Shown one piece after another: positions 49,349 through 61,122 of a DNA stretch of 64,000 nucleotides. The notes under the pieces are model-generated. The model did no database searches. It had not been told where the DNA came from and was given only the letters and a program-made list of their open reading frames with translations. The translations under genes were made by a program, and so were the position numbers. Each line of letters begins with the position of its first letter. Position 1 is the first letter of the stretch. Source of the stretch: Candidatus Accumulibacter similis (GTDB taxonomy: Bacteria; Pseudomonadota; Gammaproteobacteria; Burkholderiales; Rhodocyclaceae); NCBI GenBank assembly GCA_013347225.1, contig CP054595.1, positions 2,228,415-2,292,414 on the forward strand. Direction: 5' to 3'.

Positions 49349-50074
49349 TCAGCGCTGCCGCTGGGCCGCTGGTCGGCGGTCGCTCCTGGACAGCCCGAGG
49401 AGACCGATCGCGAGGCCGAACAGGGTCAGCGCGGCAGGTTCCGGGATGCGGCCGACGGCGCACGACGAGCGGGCGTCGCGCAGGCAGACGTTGTCGAGCC
49501 GGGAATCGTCGTTGCCCTGGTCGTCGCCGGTCTTCCAGTCGGCATTGATCCAGATGCCATGCACGTTGGCGAGGACGGCCTGGATGTAGGCGTCGCTTGC
49601 CACCAGTGCGAACGGGTTGTTCGTCAGCCAGCCGGCCGTTGTGTCGAGGGCGAAGTCGTAGTGCGTCAGGCTGGCGGTTCCCGGTGGTGCGGTCGCAATG
49701 AAGATCATGCGGCCCGCGTCGCCGAGAATCGCGATGTTGGGGAAGGAGTTGCCATCGTTCTGGCTGTCCTGCAGGTCGTAGCTGATCGAGCCGCCGAAGA
49801 AGGCACTCTTGTCCCCGCTGTAGGCTGCCGACGAGCGGAAGGTGGTCCACGGATAGAGGTCACCGGTTCGCAGTGTGCCGGCGGTCGGGTCATGACCGAC
49901 AGGGCCGGTGAAGCTGTCGTCGACCGCCGGCAGCAGGCCGGACAGGCTGATCTTGCCGGTTCCCCAGCCCTCTGCGTCGAAGTTGAAGTCGGAGCGGACG
50001 ACGGCGGCCGACGCGCTCGTCAGGGCAAGGCTGAGGACCGCCGCAGTGACTGCTGCAACCAGGTTCTTCTTCAT
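49349..50074 (-). CDS. PEP-CTERM sorting domain protein (second)
   Basis: A 241-residue exported protein: signal peptide (VAAVTAAVLSLALTSASA), a laminin-B-like beta sandwich beginning DFNFDAEGWGTGK and containing LYPWTTFRSSAAYSGDKSAFFGG and LTHYDFALDTTAGW, a Cys-bracketed segment (NVCLRDARSSCAV), and the sorting tag IPEPAALTLFGLAIGLLGL followed by RSDRR. TGGAGAAGCGAG precedes the ATG at 50074. Unlike the first PEP-CTERM gene, no sigma-54 promoter was found. Its transcript probably includes the cyclase-HDOD gene. Confidence 0.92.
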   Translation of the reverse strand: MKKNLVAAVTAAVLSLALTSASAAVVRSDFNFDAEGWGTGKISLSGLLPAVDDSFTGPVGHDPTAGTLRTGDLYPWTTFRSSAAYSGDKSAFFGGSISYDLQDSQNDGNSFPNIAILGDAGRMIFIATAPPGTASLTHYDFALDTTAGWLTNNPFALVASDAYIQAVLANVHGIWINADWKTGDDQGNDDSRLDNVCLRDARSSCAVGRIPEPAALTLFGLAIGLLGLSRSDRRPAAQRQR

Positions 50075-50451
50075 CTCGCTTCTCCAGGAAAGTGTTGCTC
50101 TCGGCCAGTCACCCACCGCCGGGGCGCTTGCCGGCGGCGACGGTCGCGACCGCGACGCGCGCGTCACGTCCCTGCAGCCGGCGGCTGACGAGCCGGCCCG
50201 CGCCGGCGGCGAGGAGGCTGCCCGCATGCGCGGCAACACGCGGCACGACCGCCGCCGGCGCCGGACAGGCCCCCCGCAACAGGTCTGCGCCCGGCTACGA
50301 CCGCTGCGGCAAGTCTGGAGCATTCGTCCCCGGCGCGCAAGCATGTCGCTGTGCGGGCCGCTGCCGCGGCGCCGGTTGAACGGCCGCCGCCAGCCACTGT
50401 CATGTTGACTGCGGGCACCGCTCGCAACAGGCACCCTTCCGGAGAACCCGC
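50075..50451. other. Divergent intergenic region, PEP-CTERM gene / acnA
   Basis: About 377 bases without a supported gene; very GC-rich, with frequent GCCGGCGGC-type repeats. It must hold divergent promoters for the two flanking genes, but none is clear by eye. Confidence 0.45.
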
Positions 50452-53157
<2,706 letters not shown>

Positions 53158-53324
53158 GGCGCTGCCGCCGGCATGTCGGCTGGGCCGGTGTGGCTTGGCG
53201 GTCACCGTCTGGGTCGCTGTTCGCGGTGGCGCTGGCCGGCCGACAACGGGGCGCGGCGGCAACCCGGGCGTGTTGCGCAGCACAATGCCTCATGCATGAG
53301 GCGTCGGGGCCGGTGCCGGTCGCG

Positions 53325-53855
53325 TCAGGAAGGCACTGCGGAGCCGGCAGGCGTCGGCTGGGCGTCGTCGGTGCAGCGCTGGCGGTTGCCGCCGGCGCCG
53401 GCGTCGGGCATCAGCTCCGCAGCGGGTGCCGCGCAGCGCGCGCGGCCGGCGCGCAGCCCAGCCTTGTGCCGGGCGAGCAGCGCCAGACTCTGTTCGACGT
53501 AGTCGTGCGAGCTGAGCTGGTTGCCGGCGTAGCGGCGCAGCAATTCCAGCCAGCGCTCGTGGATGGTGCAGGGCGTCTGCCGTTCGCTGCCGTTCAGCGG
53601 GCAGTCCGGGCAGCGAGCCGCCTGCAGCATGGCGACGGCGGCCTGCTTCTGCCATTGCTGCCGATAGAGGCGGGCGTTGTCTTCGATCCAGGACAGCGCC
53701 CGTTCCTCGCGCTCGGCTTCCGGAAAGGCGGCAACGTACGCTTCGACGGTTGCCAGCTGCCTCCGGAAGAAGTCCTCGTCCGACAGTTCCGGGCGTTCTC
53801 TGTCACCGACGAAGCGGGAGATCAGCGCCAGGGTGGGATCATCAACGATATACAT
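53325..53855 (-). CDS. Hypothetical protein with Cys cluster
   Basis: A 176-residue soluble protein with no family I recognise. It begins MYIVDDPTLALISRFVGD and is mainly helical (EDFFRRQLATVEAYVAAFPEAERE, EDNARLYRQQWQKQAAVAML). It then has a cysteine segment CPDCPLNGSERQTPC, followed by HERWLELLRRYAGNQ. The C-terminal 40 residues are low-complexity. The Cys-x2-Cys with a third Cys ten residues on could bind a metal or cluster. The start at 53855 is favoured because the preceding in-frame part to 53978 is compositionally different. Confidence 0.65.
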   Translation of the reverse strand: MYIVDDPTLALISRFVGDRERPELSDEDFFRRQLATVEAYVAAFPEAEREERALSWIEDNARLYRQQWQKQAAVAMLQAARCPDCPLNGSERQTPCTIHERWLELLRRYAGNQLSSHDYVEQSLALLARHKAGLRAGRARCAAPAAELMPDAGAGGNRQRCTDDAQPTPAGSAVPS

Positions 53856-54150
53856 CAGTTTCTCGTACAACCGTTGGCGGAAGGATTCCGCCAAGAAGAA
53901 ATATAGTACTTGTGTTGCGCCGCAGCAATTCTTTTTTGGCTTCGCTAACCGCCAGTCCTTGGCGCCAGGTCGGAACAACGATTAACATCGCTGCCGATGC
54001 CGCGCAGTGCAGGCTGCGCCATCGCACCCGACTCGCCACGGCGCGCCGCGCCGGCGGTCGGGGCCTTTCTCCCCTGCCATCTGCCGGCGTGCCGTCCGGT
54101 GGCCGTGCGGCTTCGCGCCGCGGTGTCCTGACTCACGGGAGGGCTTGTCG

Positions 54151-54693
54151 ATGTTGATGTCCGTTGATCGTTCCGTTCTCCTGCTCGTCGATCTGCAGGA
54201 GCGGCTGCAGCCGGCGATCCATGATGCCGCTTCGGTGCTTGCGGCCAGCATCTGGCTGACGCGCGTCGCGCAGCGCCTGCAGGTGCCGGTGATCTGTACC
54301 GAGCAGTATGTGAAAGGCCTCGGGCCGACGATGTCCGACCTGCGCCGCCTGCTGCCGGACGAGTGCGTGATCGAAAAGATGCACTTCTCGGCGCTTGCTG
54401 ACGGCAGGCTCCTGCAGCTTGCCGGTGGCGATCGGCCGCAGTTCATCGTCGCCGGCACCGAGGCGCATGTCTGCGTGCAGCAGACGGTTCTCGACCTGCT
54501 GGCAGCCGGCCGCAACGTCTTCGTCGTCGATGAGGCGATCGGCTCGCGGCGTGCCAGCGACAAGGCGCTGGCGGTCGAGCGCATGCGCCGCCACGGCGCC
54601 GACATCGTGTCGCGCGAGATGGTCGTCTTCGAGTGGCTGCGGCAGGCGGGGAGCGACCTCTTTCGCTCGCTCAGCCGCGAGTTCATCCGCTGA
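54151..54693 (+). CDS. Isochorismatase-family cysteine hydrolase
   Basis: A 180-residue hydrolase of the isochorismatase/nicotinamidase superfamily. The catalytic Asp is in LLLVDLQERL, the Lys in ECVIEKMHFSAL and the nucleophile Cys in AGTEAHVCVQQTVLDLL. It matches the YcaC-like or single-domain hydrolases with broad or unknown substrates. GGGAGGG stands seven bases before the ATG at 54151. The following gene starts 35 bp later and probably shares the transcript. Confidence 0.88.
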   Translation: MLMSVDRSVLLLVDLQERLQPAIHDAASVLAASIWLTRVAQRLQVPVICTEQYVKGLGPTMSDLRRLLPDECVIEKMHFSALADGRLLQLAGGDRPQFIVAGTEAHVCVQQTVLDLLAAGRNVFVVDEAIGSRRASDKALAVERMRRHGADIVSREMVVFEWLRQAGSDLFRSLSREFIR

Positions 54694-54728
54694 ACCGGCT
54701 CCAGCCTGCACCGGAAGGGAATCGAGGG

Positions 54729-55286
54729 ATGGATTTTTCGGAGGTGCTGCAGGCCATGAATCAGGCCTCGGCGTTCGAGCTGTACCGCATGCGCGCCGCC
54801 ATCGACCGCGTCATCGATCAGCCGCAATGGATCGAGGCGATTCGCTCGCGGCTTCGCGTCGGGCAGATCGTCGAGTACTTCGACGGGCAACTCAATGCCG
54901 GCCGCAAGGCGCAGGTGCTCGAACTGCGACGCAAGCAGGTGCTGGTACTCGACCTCGAGAGCCAGAAGCGGTGGCTGATGCACTATGCGTCGATCAATGT
55001 CGACAATGCCGACGTGCAGATTCGCGAGCAGGTCCGGCGCGGCCTTGGCCGCAACGAGGTGGCGGTCGGCGACGTCCTCGTCTTCATCGATCGCGATCAG
55101 CAGGAGCGCAGCGGAACGGTGCTGCGTTTGAACGACAAGACGGTGACGCTGCTCTGTGGACGGGCTCGCTGGCGGGTCGCCTGCGCGCTCCTGCATCGCG
55201 TCGTCGACTCGCAGGCGATCGCCGGCGAGCAACTCGCGATCGCTGGCTTCGCCGCCGCTGCCGATGGCGCGGCGGCTCGCCCATGA
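54729..55286 (+). CDS. Conserved hypothetical protein, likely cytosolic
   Basis: A 185-residue protein: a helical start (FSEVLQAMNQASAFELYRMRAAI), then beta-rich segments that look like two small barrel or KOW/SH3-like units (LRVGQIVEYFDGQLNAGRKAQVL, VAVGDVLVFIDRDQQERSGTVL). No catalytic motif. GAGGG precedes the ATG. It lies between the isochorismatase-like gene and the convergent uvrB. Function unknown; nucleic-acid or protein binding is a guess from the barrel-like pattern. Confidence 0.75.
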   Translation: MDFSEVLQAMNQASAFELYRMRAAIDRVIDQPQWIEAIRSRLRVGQIVEYFDGQLNAGRKAQVLELRRKQVLVLDLESQKRWLMHYASINVDNADVQIREQVRRGLGRNEVAVGDVLVFIDRDQQERSGTVLRLNDKTVTLLCGRARWRVACALLHRVVDSQAIAGEQLAIAGFAAAADGAAARP

Positions 55287-55310
55287 GCCCGCGCGGCGTG
55301 CCGTCACCGC

Positions 55311-57395
55311 CTACGCCGGGGGTGCGGTTGGGGCGCTTTCCTCGCCGCTGATGCCGAAAACCTGGCGGCGGATGCGGAAGAGTTCGTCCCGTGCGGCGGC
55401 GGCCTTCTCGAACTCGAGGTTGCGGGCGCAGTCGAGCATCTCCTTTTCCAGGCGGCGCAGTTCGCGCGCCAGTTCCTTCTCGCTCATCGCCTCGTAGCTG
55501 GCCTGGCGCTGCGCGGCCTTGAGTTCCTTGTGCGCGCTGTCGCTGTCGTAGACGCCGTCGATGATGTCGATGATCCGCTTGCTGATGCCGGTCGGAACGA
55601 TGCCGTGGCTGTCGTTGAAGGCAAGCTGCCGTTGCCGGCGCCGTTCGGTTTCGGCGATCGCCCGCTGCATCGATCCGGTCACCCGGTCGGCATAGAGGAT
55701 GGCGGTCCCGTGCAGATGGCGGGCGGCACGGCCGATGGTCTGGATCAGCGATCGCTCGGAGCGCAGGAAGCCTTCCTTGTCGGCATCGAGGATGGCGACC
55801 AGCGACACTTCGGGGATGTCGAGGCCCTCGCGCAACAGGTTGATGCCGACGAGGACGTCGAACTTGCCGAGGCGCAGGTCGCGGATGATCTCGACGCGCT
55901 CGACGGTATCGATGTCGGAATGCAGATAGCGGACGCGCACTTCGTGGTCGCTGAGGAAGTCGGTCAGGTCCTCCGCCATCCGCTTGGTCAGGGTGGTCAC
56001 CAGGACGCGCTCGCCGGCTTCGGCACGGCGCCGGATTTCGGACAGCAGGTCGTCGACCTGCGTCGAGGCCGGGCGCACGAGCAGCATCGGGTCGACCAGC
56101 CCGGTCGGGCGCACGAGCTGTTCGACGACCTGTCCCTGGTGCGCCGCCTCGTAGTCGCCCGGCGTTGCCGAGACGAAGATCGTCTGCCGCAGCAGCGCCT
56201 CGAACTCGGCGAACTGCAGCGGCCGGTTGTCGAGCGCCGAGGGCAGGCGGAAGCCGTACTCGACGAGGTTCTCCTTGCGTGATCGGTCGCCCTTGTACAT
56301 GCCGCCGACCTGCGATATCGCGACATGCGACTCGTCGATGAACAGCAGGGCATCGGCGGCGAGATAGTCGATCAGCGTTGGCGGCGGCTGCCCGGGCTGG
56401 CGTCCCGAGAGATGGCGGGAGTAGTTCTCGATGCCCTTGCAGAAGCCGACCTGGTCGAGCATCTCGAGATCGAAGCGGGTGCGCTGTTCGATCCGCTGCG
56501 CCTCGACGAGGCGGCCAGTGGCCTGGAAGCCGGCAACCCGTTCGGACAACTCGACCTTGATCGCTTCGATTGCCCGCAAGACCGTCTCGCGCGGGGTCAC
56601 GTAGTGCGACGACGGAAAGACGGTGAAACGCAGGAGGCGGCTCTGCAGGTGGCCGGTCAGCGGGTCGAAGAGCTGCAGGCCGTCGATCTCGTCGTCGAAG
56701 AGCGAGATGCGGATCGCCTGCTCGGCGTGCTCGGCCGGAAAGACGTCGACGACGTCGCCGCGGACGCGGAAGCTGCCGCGGCGGAAATCGGTCTCGTTGC
56801 GCTCGTACTGCATCGCCGTCAGTCGCTTGATGATCTCGCGCTGCCCCAGCCGGTCACCGACGCGCATGGTGAGGATCATGCGGTGGTATTCGTCGCGGTC
56901 GCCGATGCCGTAGATGCACGACACCGTTGCCACCAGCACGCAGTCGCGCCGTTCGAGCAGGCTCTTGGTGGCCGAGAGGCGCATCTGTTCGATGTGCTCG
57001 TTGATCGACGAGTCCTTCTCGATGTACAGGTCGCGTGACGGCACGTAGGCCTCGGGCTGGTAGTAGTCGTAGTAGGAGACGAAATACTCGACGGCGTTGT
57101 CGGGGAAGAACTCGCGGAACTCGGCGTAGAGCTGTGCCGCCAGCGTCTTGTTCGGTGCCAGGACGAGCGCCGGGCGGCCGCTGCGGGCGATGACGTTGGC
57201 CATGGTGTAGGTCTTGCCCGAGCCGGTGACGCCGAGCAGGGTCTGGAAGGCGAGACCGTCGCGCAGGCCGGCGAGCAACCGTTCGATCGCCTGCGGCTGG
57301 TCGCCGGCCGGCTGGAATGGCTGGTAGAGCCGGAACGGGCTGCCCTCGAAGGTCAGCGAAGGGGGCCTCCCGTCAGTGTGTGCTTGTTTGGCCAT
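55311..57395 (-). CDS. uvrB: Excinuclease ABC subunit B
   Basis: A 694-residue nucleotide-excision-repair helicase-like subunit. It has the P-loop [15 protein letters not shown], the beta-hairpin region [21 protein letters not shown], motif [30 protein letters not shown] (motif VI) and the C-terminal UVR coiled coil ([25 protein letters not shown]) that binds UvrC. Full length and intact. The upstream 174 bp also serve the divergent aminotransferase gene. No clear LexA box was seen. Confidence 0.98.
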   Translation of the reverse strand: MAKQAHTDGRPPSLTFEGSPFRLYQPFQPAGDQPQAIERLLAGLRDGLAFQTLLGVTGSGKTYTMANVIARSGRPALVLAPNKTLAAQLYAEFREFFPDNAVEYFVSYYDYYQPEAYVPSRDLYIEKDSSINEHIEQMRLSATKSLLERRDCVLVATVSCIYGIGDRDEYHRMILTMRVGDRLGQREIIKRLTAMQYERNETDFRRGSFRVRGDVVDVFPAEHAEQAIRISLFDDEIDGLQLFDPLTGHLQSRLLRFTVFPSSHYVTPRETVLRAIEAIKVELSERVAGFQATGRLVEAQRIEQRTRFDLEMLDQVGFCKGIENYSRHLSGRQPGQPPPTLIDYLAADALLFIDESHVAISQVGGMYKGDRSRKENLVEYGFRLPSALDNRPLQFAEFEALLRQTIFVSATPGDYEAAHQGQVVEQLVRPTGLVDPMLLVRPASTQVDDLLSEIRRRAEAGERVLVTTLTKRMAEDLTDFLSDHEVRVRYLHSDIDTVERVEIIRDLRLGKFDVLVGINLLREGLDIPEVSLVAILDADKEGFLRSERSLIQTIGRAARHLHGTAILYADRVTGSMQRAIAETERRRQRQLAFNDSHGIVPTGISKRIIDIIDGVYDSDSAHKELKAAQRQASYEAMSEKELARELRRLEKEMLDCARNLEFEKAAAARDELFRIRRQVFGISGEESAPTAPPA

Positions 57396-57569
57396 GCTAG
57401 AATTCTACGTTTTTTTGCGAGCACTGGTCGGCGCGGCGAGCCGGCAGGCAGATTCCCTGTCAGGCAGGATGGCGTTGCCGGTGCTCGTTGTGCGTGCTTG
57501 CCCGAATCGGCGGATCGCCTGCCAGTGGCCCACCGCCCGCTTGCTCACCGTTTACAGGACGAACAGACC

Positions 57570-58772
57570 ATGACCGCTTCGATCTTTGCTGCCGTGGAGA
57601 TGGCTCCACGGGATCCCATCCTTGGCCTGACCGAGGCGTTCAATGCCGACAACCGGGCGACGAAGGTCAATCTGGGCGTCGGCGTCTACCTCGACGACGG
57701 TGGCAAGGTGCCGTTGCTGGCGGCGGTGAAGCTCGCCGAGAAGGCGCGTCTGGAGGCGATGCCGCCACGCGGCTACCAGCCGATCGACGGTATGCCCGCC
57801 TACAACCAGGCGGTGCAGAAGCTGCTCTTCGGTGAGCAGTCGCCGCTGCTCGCCGACGGTCGCGTATTGACCATCGAGGCGCTCGGTGGCACCGGCGGTC
57901 TCAAGGTGGGTGCCGATTACCTGCGCCGGTTGCTGCCCGAGGCGACGGTCTACATCAGCGACCCGAGCTGGGAGAATCACCGCGCACTGTTCGAGTTTGC
58001 CGGTTTCCGCGTCGACTCCTACCCCTACTACGATGCGCTGACGCGTGGCGTCGATTTCGCGGCGATGAAGGCGGGGTTGAACGCGCTGCCGGCAGGATCG
58101 ATCGTCGTCCTGCACGCCTGTTGCCACAATCCGACCGGCGCCGATCTCGCTGCCGCGCAGTGGCGCGAAGTCATCGACGTTGTCGCTGCGCGCGGGCTGG
58201 TGCCCTTCATCGACATCGCCTACCAGGGTTTCGCCGACGGCATCCGGGAGGATGCCGTTGCCCTTGATCTGTTCGCTGCCTCGGGCCTGCAGTTCCTCAT
58301 CGCCAGTTCCTTCTCGAAGTCGTTCTCGCTCTACGGCGAGCGGGTCGGTGCGCTGTCGGTGGTCACCGCCAGTCATGACGAGACGGCTCGCGTGCTGTCG
58401 CAGATCAAGCGCCTGGTGCGCACCAACTACTCGAACCCGCCGACCCACGGCGGCGCCGTCGTGGCAGCGGTTCTCGCCAGTGCCGAACTGCGCCGGCTGT
58501 GGGAAGACGAACTGGCGCAGATGCGCCAGCGCATTCTCGACATGCGACTCGGCCTCGTCGAGCGTCTGCACGGCGTCGGTGTCAGCGCCGATTTCTCGTT
58601 CATCAACCGGCAGCGCGGCATGTTCTCTTACACCGGCCTGACCGCGGCGCAGGTCGACCGCCTGCGTGACGAGTTCGGCATCTACGCGGTCAGTACCGGC
58701 CGCATCTGCCTGGCGGCGCTCAACACGCGCAACGTCGATTACGTCGCCGAGGCGATCGCGACGGTGCTGTAA
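57570..58772 (+). CDS. tyrB: Aromatic amino acid / aspartate aminotransferase
   Basis: A 400-residue class I PLP aminotransferase. It has VNLGVGVYLDDGGKVPLL, EALGGTGGLKVGADYL, SDPSWENHRALFEFAGF, the HACCHNPTGADL loop, the PLP lysine in IASSFSKSFSLYGERVGAL, and TNYSNPPTHGGAVVA. Subgroup Ib features fit TyrB/AspC, acting on aromatic amino acids, aspartate or both; the two cannot be separated confidently. The start at 57570 follows ACAGGACGAACAG. Confidence 0.9.
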   Translation: MTASIFAAVEMAPRDPILGLTEAFNADNRATKVNLGVGVYLDDGGKVPLLAAVKLAEKARLEAMPPRGYQPIDGMPAYNQAVQKLLFGEQSPLLADGRVLTIEALGGTGGLKVGADYLRRLLPEATVYISDPSWENHRALFEFAGFRVDSYPYYDALTRGVDFAAMKAGLNALPAGSIVVLHACCHNPTGADLAAAQWREVIDVVAARGLVPFIDIAYQGFADGIREDAVALDLFAASGLQFLIASSFSKSFSLYGERVGALSVVTASHDETARVLSQIKRLVRTNYSNPPTHGGAVVAAVLASAELRRLWEDELAQMRQRILDMRLGLVERLHGVGVSADFSFINRQRGMFSYTGLTAAQVDRLRDEFGIYAVSTGRICLAALNTRNVDYVAEAIATVL

Positions 58773-58922
58773 GGCGCGCGTGCGGCAGCTCGCCGTGCCA
58801 GGTGGCTGTCCGGCCGCATCTGCTGCGCGGGTTCGTGGCGTCGCTGCGGCAGCGCACCGGCGGCCGCAGCAGATCGCGCGGCTGGCGTATGCCCGTAGCG
58901 GGCCGGCGGCTGACGATGCCGG

Positions 58923-60851
58923 TCAGTGCGCCGTCTGGGTCAGCGGCGACGCCAGGGCACCGCTGATCAGCACCGGCATCGCCGTGTAGTCGGCGCGGCG
59001 ACGCGTCATCATGACGTCCATCCGCCCGCGCAGTTGCAGTTCGCGGCTGACCTCGATCTGCCCCGTCGCGTGCATCAGTCCGGCGCTCAGGTTGAGACGC
59101 GACAAGCGCAGCGCCCCGGGCGTCAGGGTGACAACGCCCGACAATTCCTCGAAGCGGGTCGCTCCGCCGAGCGTCAGCGGTACCACCGAGAAGCGGCGTA
59201 CCGCCTCGGCCAGATCGAGGCCGCCCAGGTGTCCGCGGTGGATGGTGAAGCTGCCGCCGGCTTGCGACCGGGCGATCGCGTCCGGCAGGCTGTCGGCGCT
59301 GCTCGAGAAGCTCAGCTTGCCCTTGGCTTCGCCGCCAATGCGGCCGTTGAAACCGAGGGCCGCCACCAGCGCTGCGGTGTTGATCCGCTCGAAGGCGATG
59401 TCTCCGGTCACCGCGGCCTTGTTGCCGATCCGCAGGATGCTGCTGCCGCGCAGCACGCCGTCGAAGATCCGTCCTTCGAGGCGGTCGATCATGAACTCGG
59501 GTCCCGAGATCCGTCCCTGCAGCTCCAGTGAGTCGAAGAGATAGGGAGACTTCGGGGCAGGCCGCCAGGCGATCCCCTCGAGTTTGACGGTCACGCCGCC
59601 GCCGGTCATGGGTTTCAGTTCGACCTGCAGGTTCTTGCTGGCCGAGTGCAGCGAAGCGGATTCCAGCAGATGATCGGCGGTGAGCTGCAACTGGCCAGCG
59701 AGGCCGGCAACCGCAAGGTCGCCAAACGTGATCGCGGCGTCGGACAGCGAGACCTGGATGACGCTGGCACGTGCCGATCCCGTGGCCGACGCGGCGAGGG
59801 CCTGCGCCAGGCCGTCGAAGGTCGCGGCCGACAGCGTGATGCCGATCAGCTCGGCCTCGCGAAAGACCACTTGGGGCGACAGCAACGTGGCCACTTGCGG
59901 CCGCAGGCGCAACGAAGCCATGCTGAGCTGATCGGCCGCGCCGTCGTCACCCAGGCGCACCTCTTCGAGCAGCAGTCCTGGTCGGGGATAGATGCTGATG
60001 CGCATGGCACCGATCCGCGCCGGGCGACCGCTGCTCTGGGCCAGGGCCGCTTCGACCTCGGGCAGATAGCTGGCGTAGGGGAAGAGCAGAGCGCCGACCA
60101 GCAATGCCGCACCGAGCAGCACCAGTCCGAGCATGGTGGCCATCGGCCAGGTCAGCGTCCAGCGCCGGCGGCCCCGGCGAATTGGCCTCAAGTCCGGCCC
60201 TGCCTCCTCCCGCCCACGTGCCAGCCACGTTCGCAGGCGCGTCAGGAGCGGCGGGCGGTCGCCGGTCGCGGGCGTTGCTGGCATGACCGATTCAGCGGCC
60301 AGTTCGTCCGCGACGATCGACGCGTTGCTGGTGCCCAGCGTCGACGAGCCCGGGCCAAGCGTGCTCGGCGTCAGGGTGCCCGGTGTCAGCGTGCTCGGTG
60401 CCGGCCCGCTCGCTGCCGGCGCGGCCGCCGGCGGTGCTGGTCTGCCGGGCCGCACGTTCGGGAAGGGAATGATCTGCGTTTCCGGCGTGCCCGAAAGGCC
60501 CGAGCTGGCCGGTGTCGACACCCCGCTCGGGCCGAAGGTCGAGAATTCCGAGTGCGGCCGTGGTGCCTGCGGTTGCTTGCGGCTGCCCACGTTGCCGGTG
60601 AACCGCCAGACCGACTTCGTCTCGGCGCGGCGCTCGATGAAGCCATCGCCTTCCAGCTCGATCAGCGCATTCTCGGTGAGTTGCACGTTGCCCGTCTTCT
60701 CGCACAGGTCGGCAACCGTCGCGTTGCCGTCGACGAGAATGAGCACCATGCGATTGTTGCGCTGGACGACCCGCGTCCGCTGCGCCATGGCTTCCTCGCC
60801 GGCAGCGGTCCTGGCAAAGACCAGAGTTGGGTCGAGCGGTTCAGATGTCAT
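58923..60851 (-). CDS. AsmA-like protein with N-terminal winged-helix-like domain
   Basis: A 642-residue protein in three parts. Residues 1-90 look like a winged helix (NNRMVLILVDGNATVADLCEKTG, NALIELEGDGFIERR). Residues 100-230 are a Pro/Ser/Thr-rich linker with repeated TLTPGTLTPSTLGPG. Then follow one membrane helix (MLGLVLLGAALLVGALLFP) and a large periplasmic AsmA/DUF3971-like beta region (GRPARIGAMRISIYPRPGLLLEEVRLG, VVTLTPGALRLSRLNLSAGL). AsmA proteins act in envelope lipid homeostasis. The front domain would be cytoplasmic, an unusual combination. It is divergent from the fatty-acid isomerase gene, which also concerns membrane lipids. Confidence 0.82.
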   Translation of the reverse strand: MTSEPLDPTLVFARTAAGEEAMAQRTRVVQRNNRMVLILVDGNATVADLCEKTGNVQLTENALIELEGDGFIERRAETKSVWRFTGNVGSRKQPQAPRPHSEFSTFGPSGVSTPASSGLSGTPETQIIPFPNVRPGRPAPPAAAPAASGPAPSTLTPGTLTPSTLGPGSSTLGTSNASIVADELAAESVMPATPATGDRPPLLTRLRTWLARGREEAGPDLRPIRRGRRRWTLTWPMATMLGLVLLGAALLVGALLFPYASYLPEVEAALAQSSGRPARIGAMRISIYPRPGLLLEEVRLGDDGAADQLSMASLRLRPQVATLLSPQVVFREAELIGITLSAATFDGLAQALAASATGSARASVIQVSLSDAAITFGDLAVAGLAGQLQLTADHLLESASLHSASKNLQVELKPMTGGGVTVKLEGIAWRPAPKSPYLFDSLELQGRISGPEFMIDRLEGRIFDGVLRGSSILRIGNKAAVTGDIAFERINTAALVAALGFNGRIGGEAKGKLSFSSSADSLPDAIARSQAGGSFTIHRGHLGGLDLAEAVRRFSVVPLTLGGATRFEELSGVVTLTPGALRLSRLNLSAGLMHATGQIEVSRELQLRGRMDVMMTRRRADYTAMPVLISGALASPLTQTAH

Positions 60852-61122
60852 TCTTCCGGCCGGGTCATCGGAGCAGTTGGTGGGCTTGTTCGGAATCCCG
60901 CATGTTCGCTTTCCTCCCGTCGCTATTATCGTGGAAACCGTGTTCCGGCGCGCGGCAAACACGGGTTTTCGCCTGTTTTGGCGTCGCGCCTTCTTCCGCC
61001 ATTCTTCCTCCCCACTCCGGGCTGGCGCAGTTGGTGCCGGATTCGCTATCCTTCGTTCCTCGTCAGGAATCGCCCGTTTGCGAGCACGGGCCGTTCTCCC
61101 GTCCACATATTGCGCTACGACC

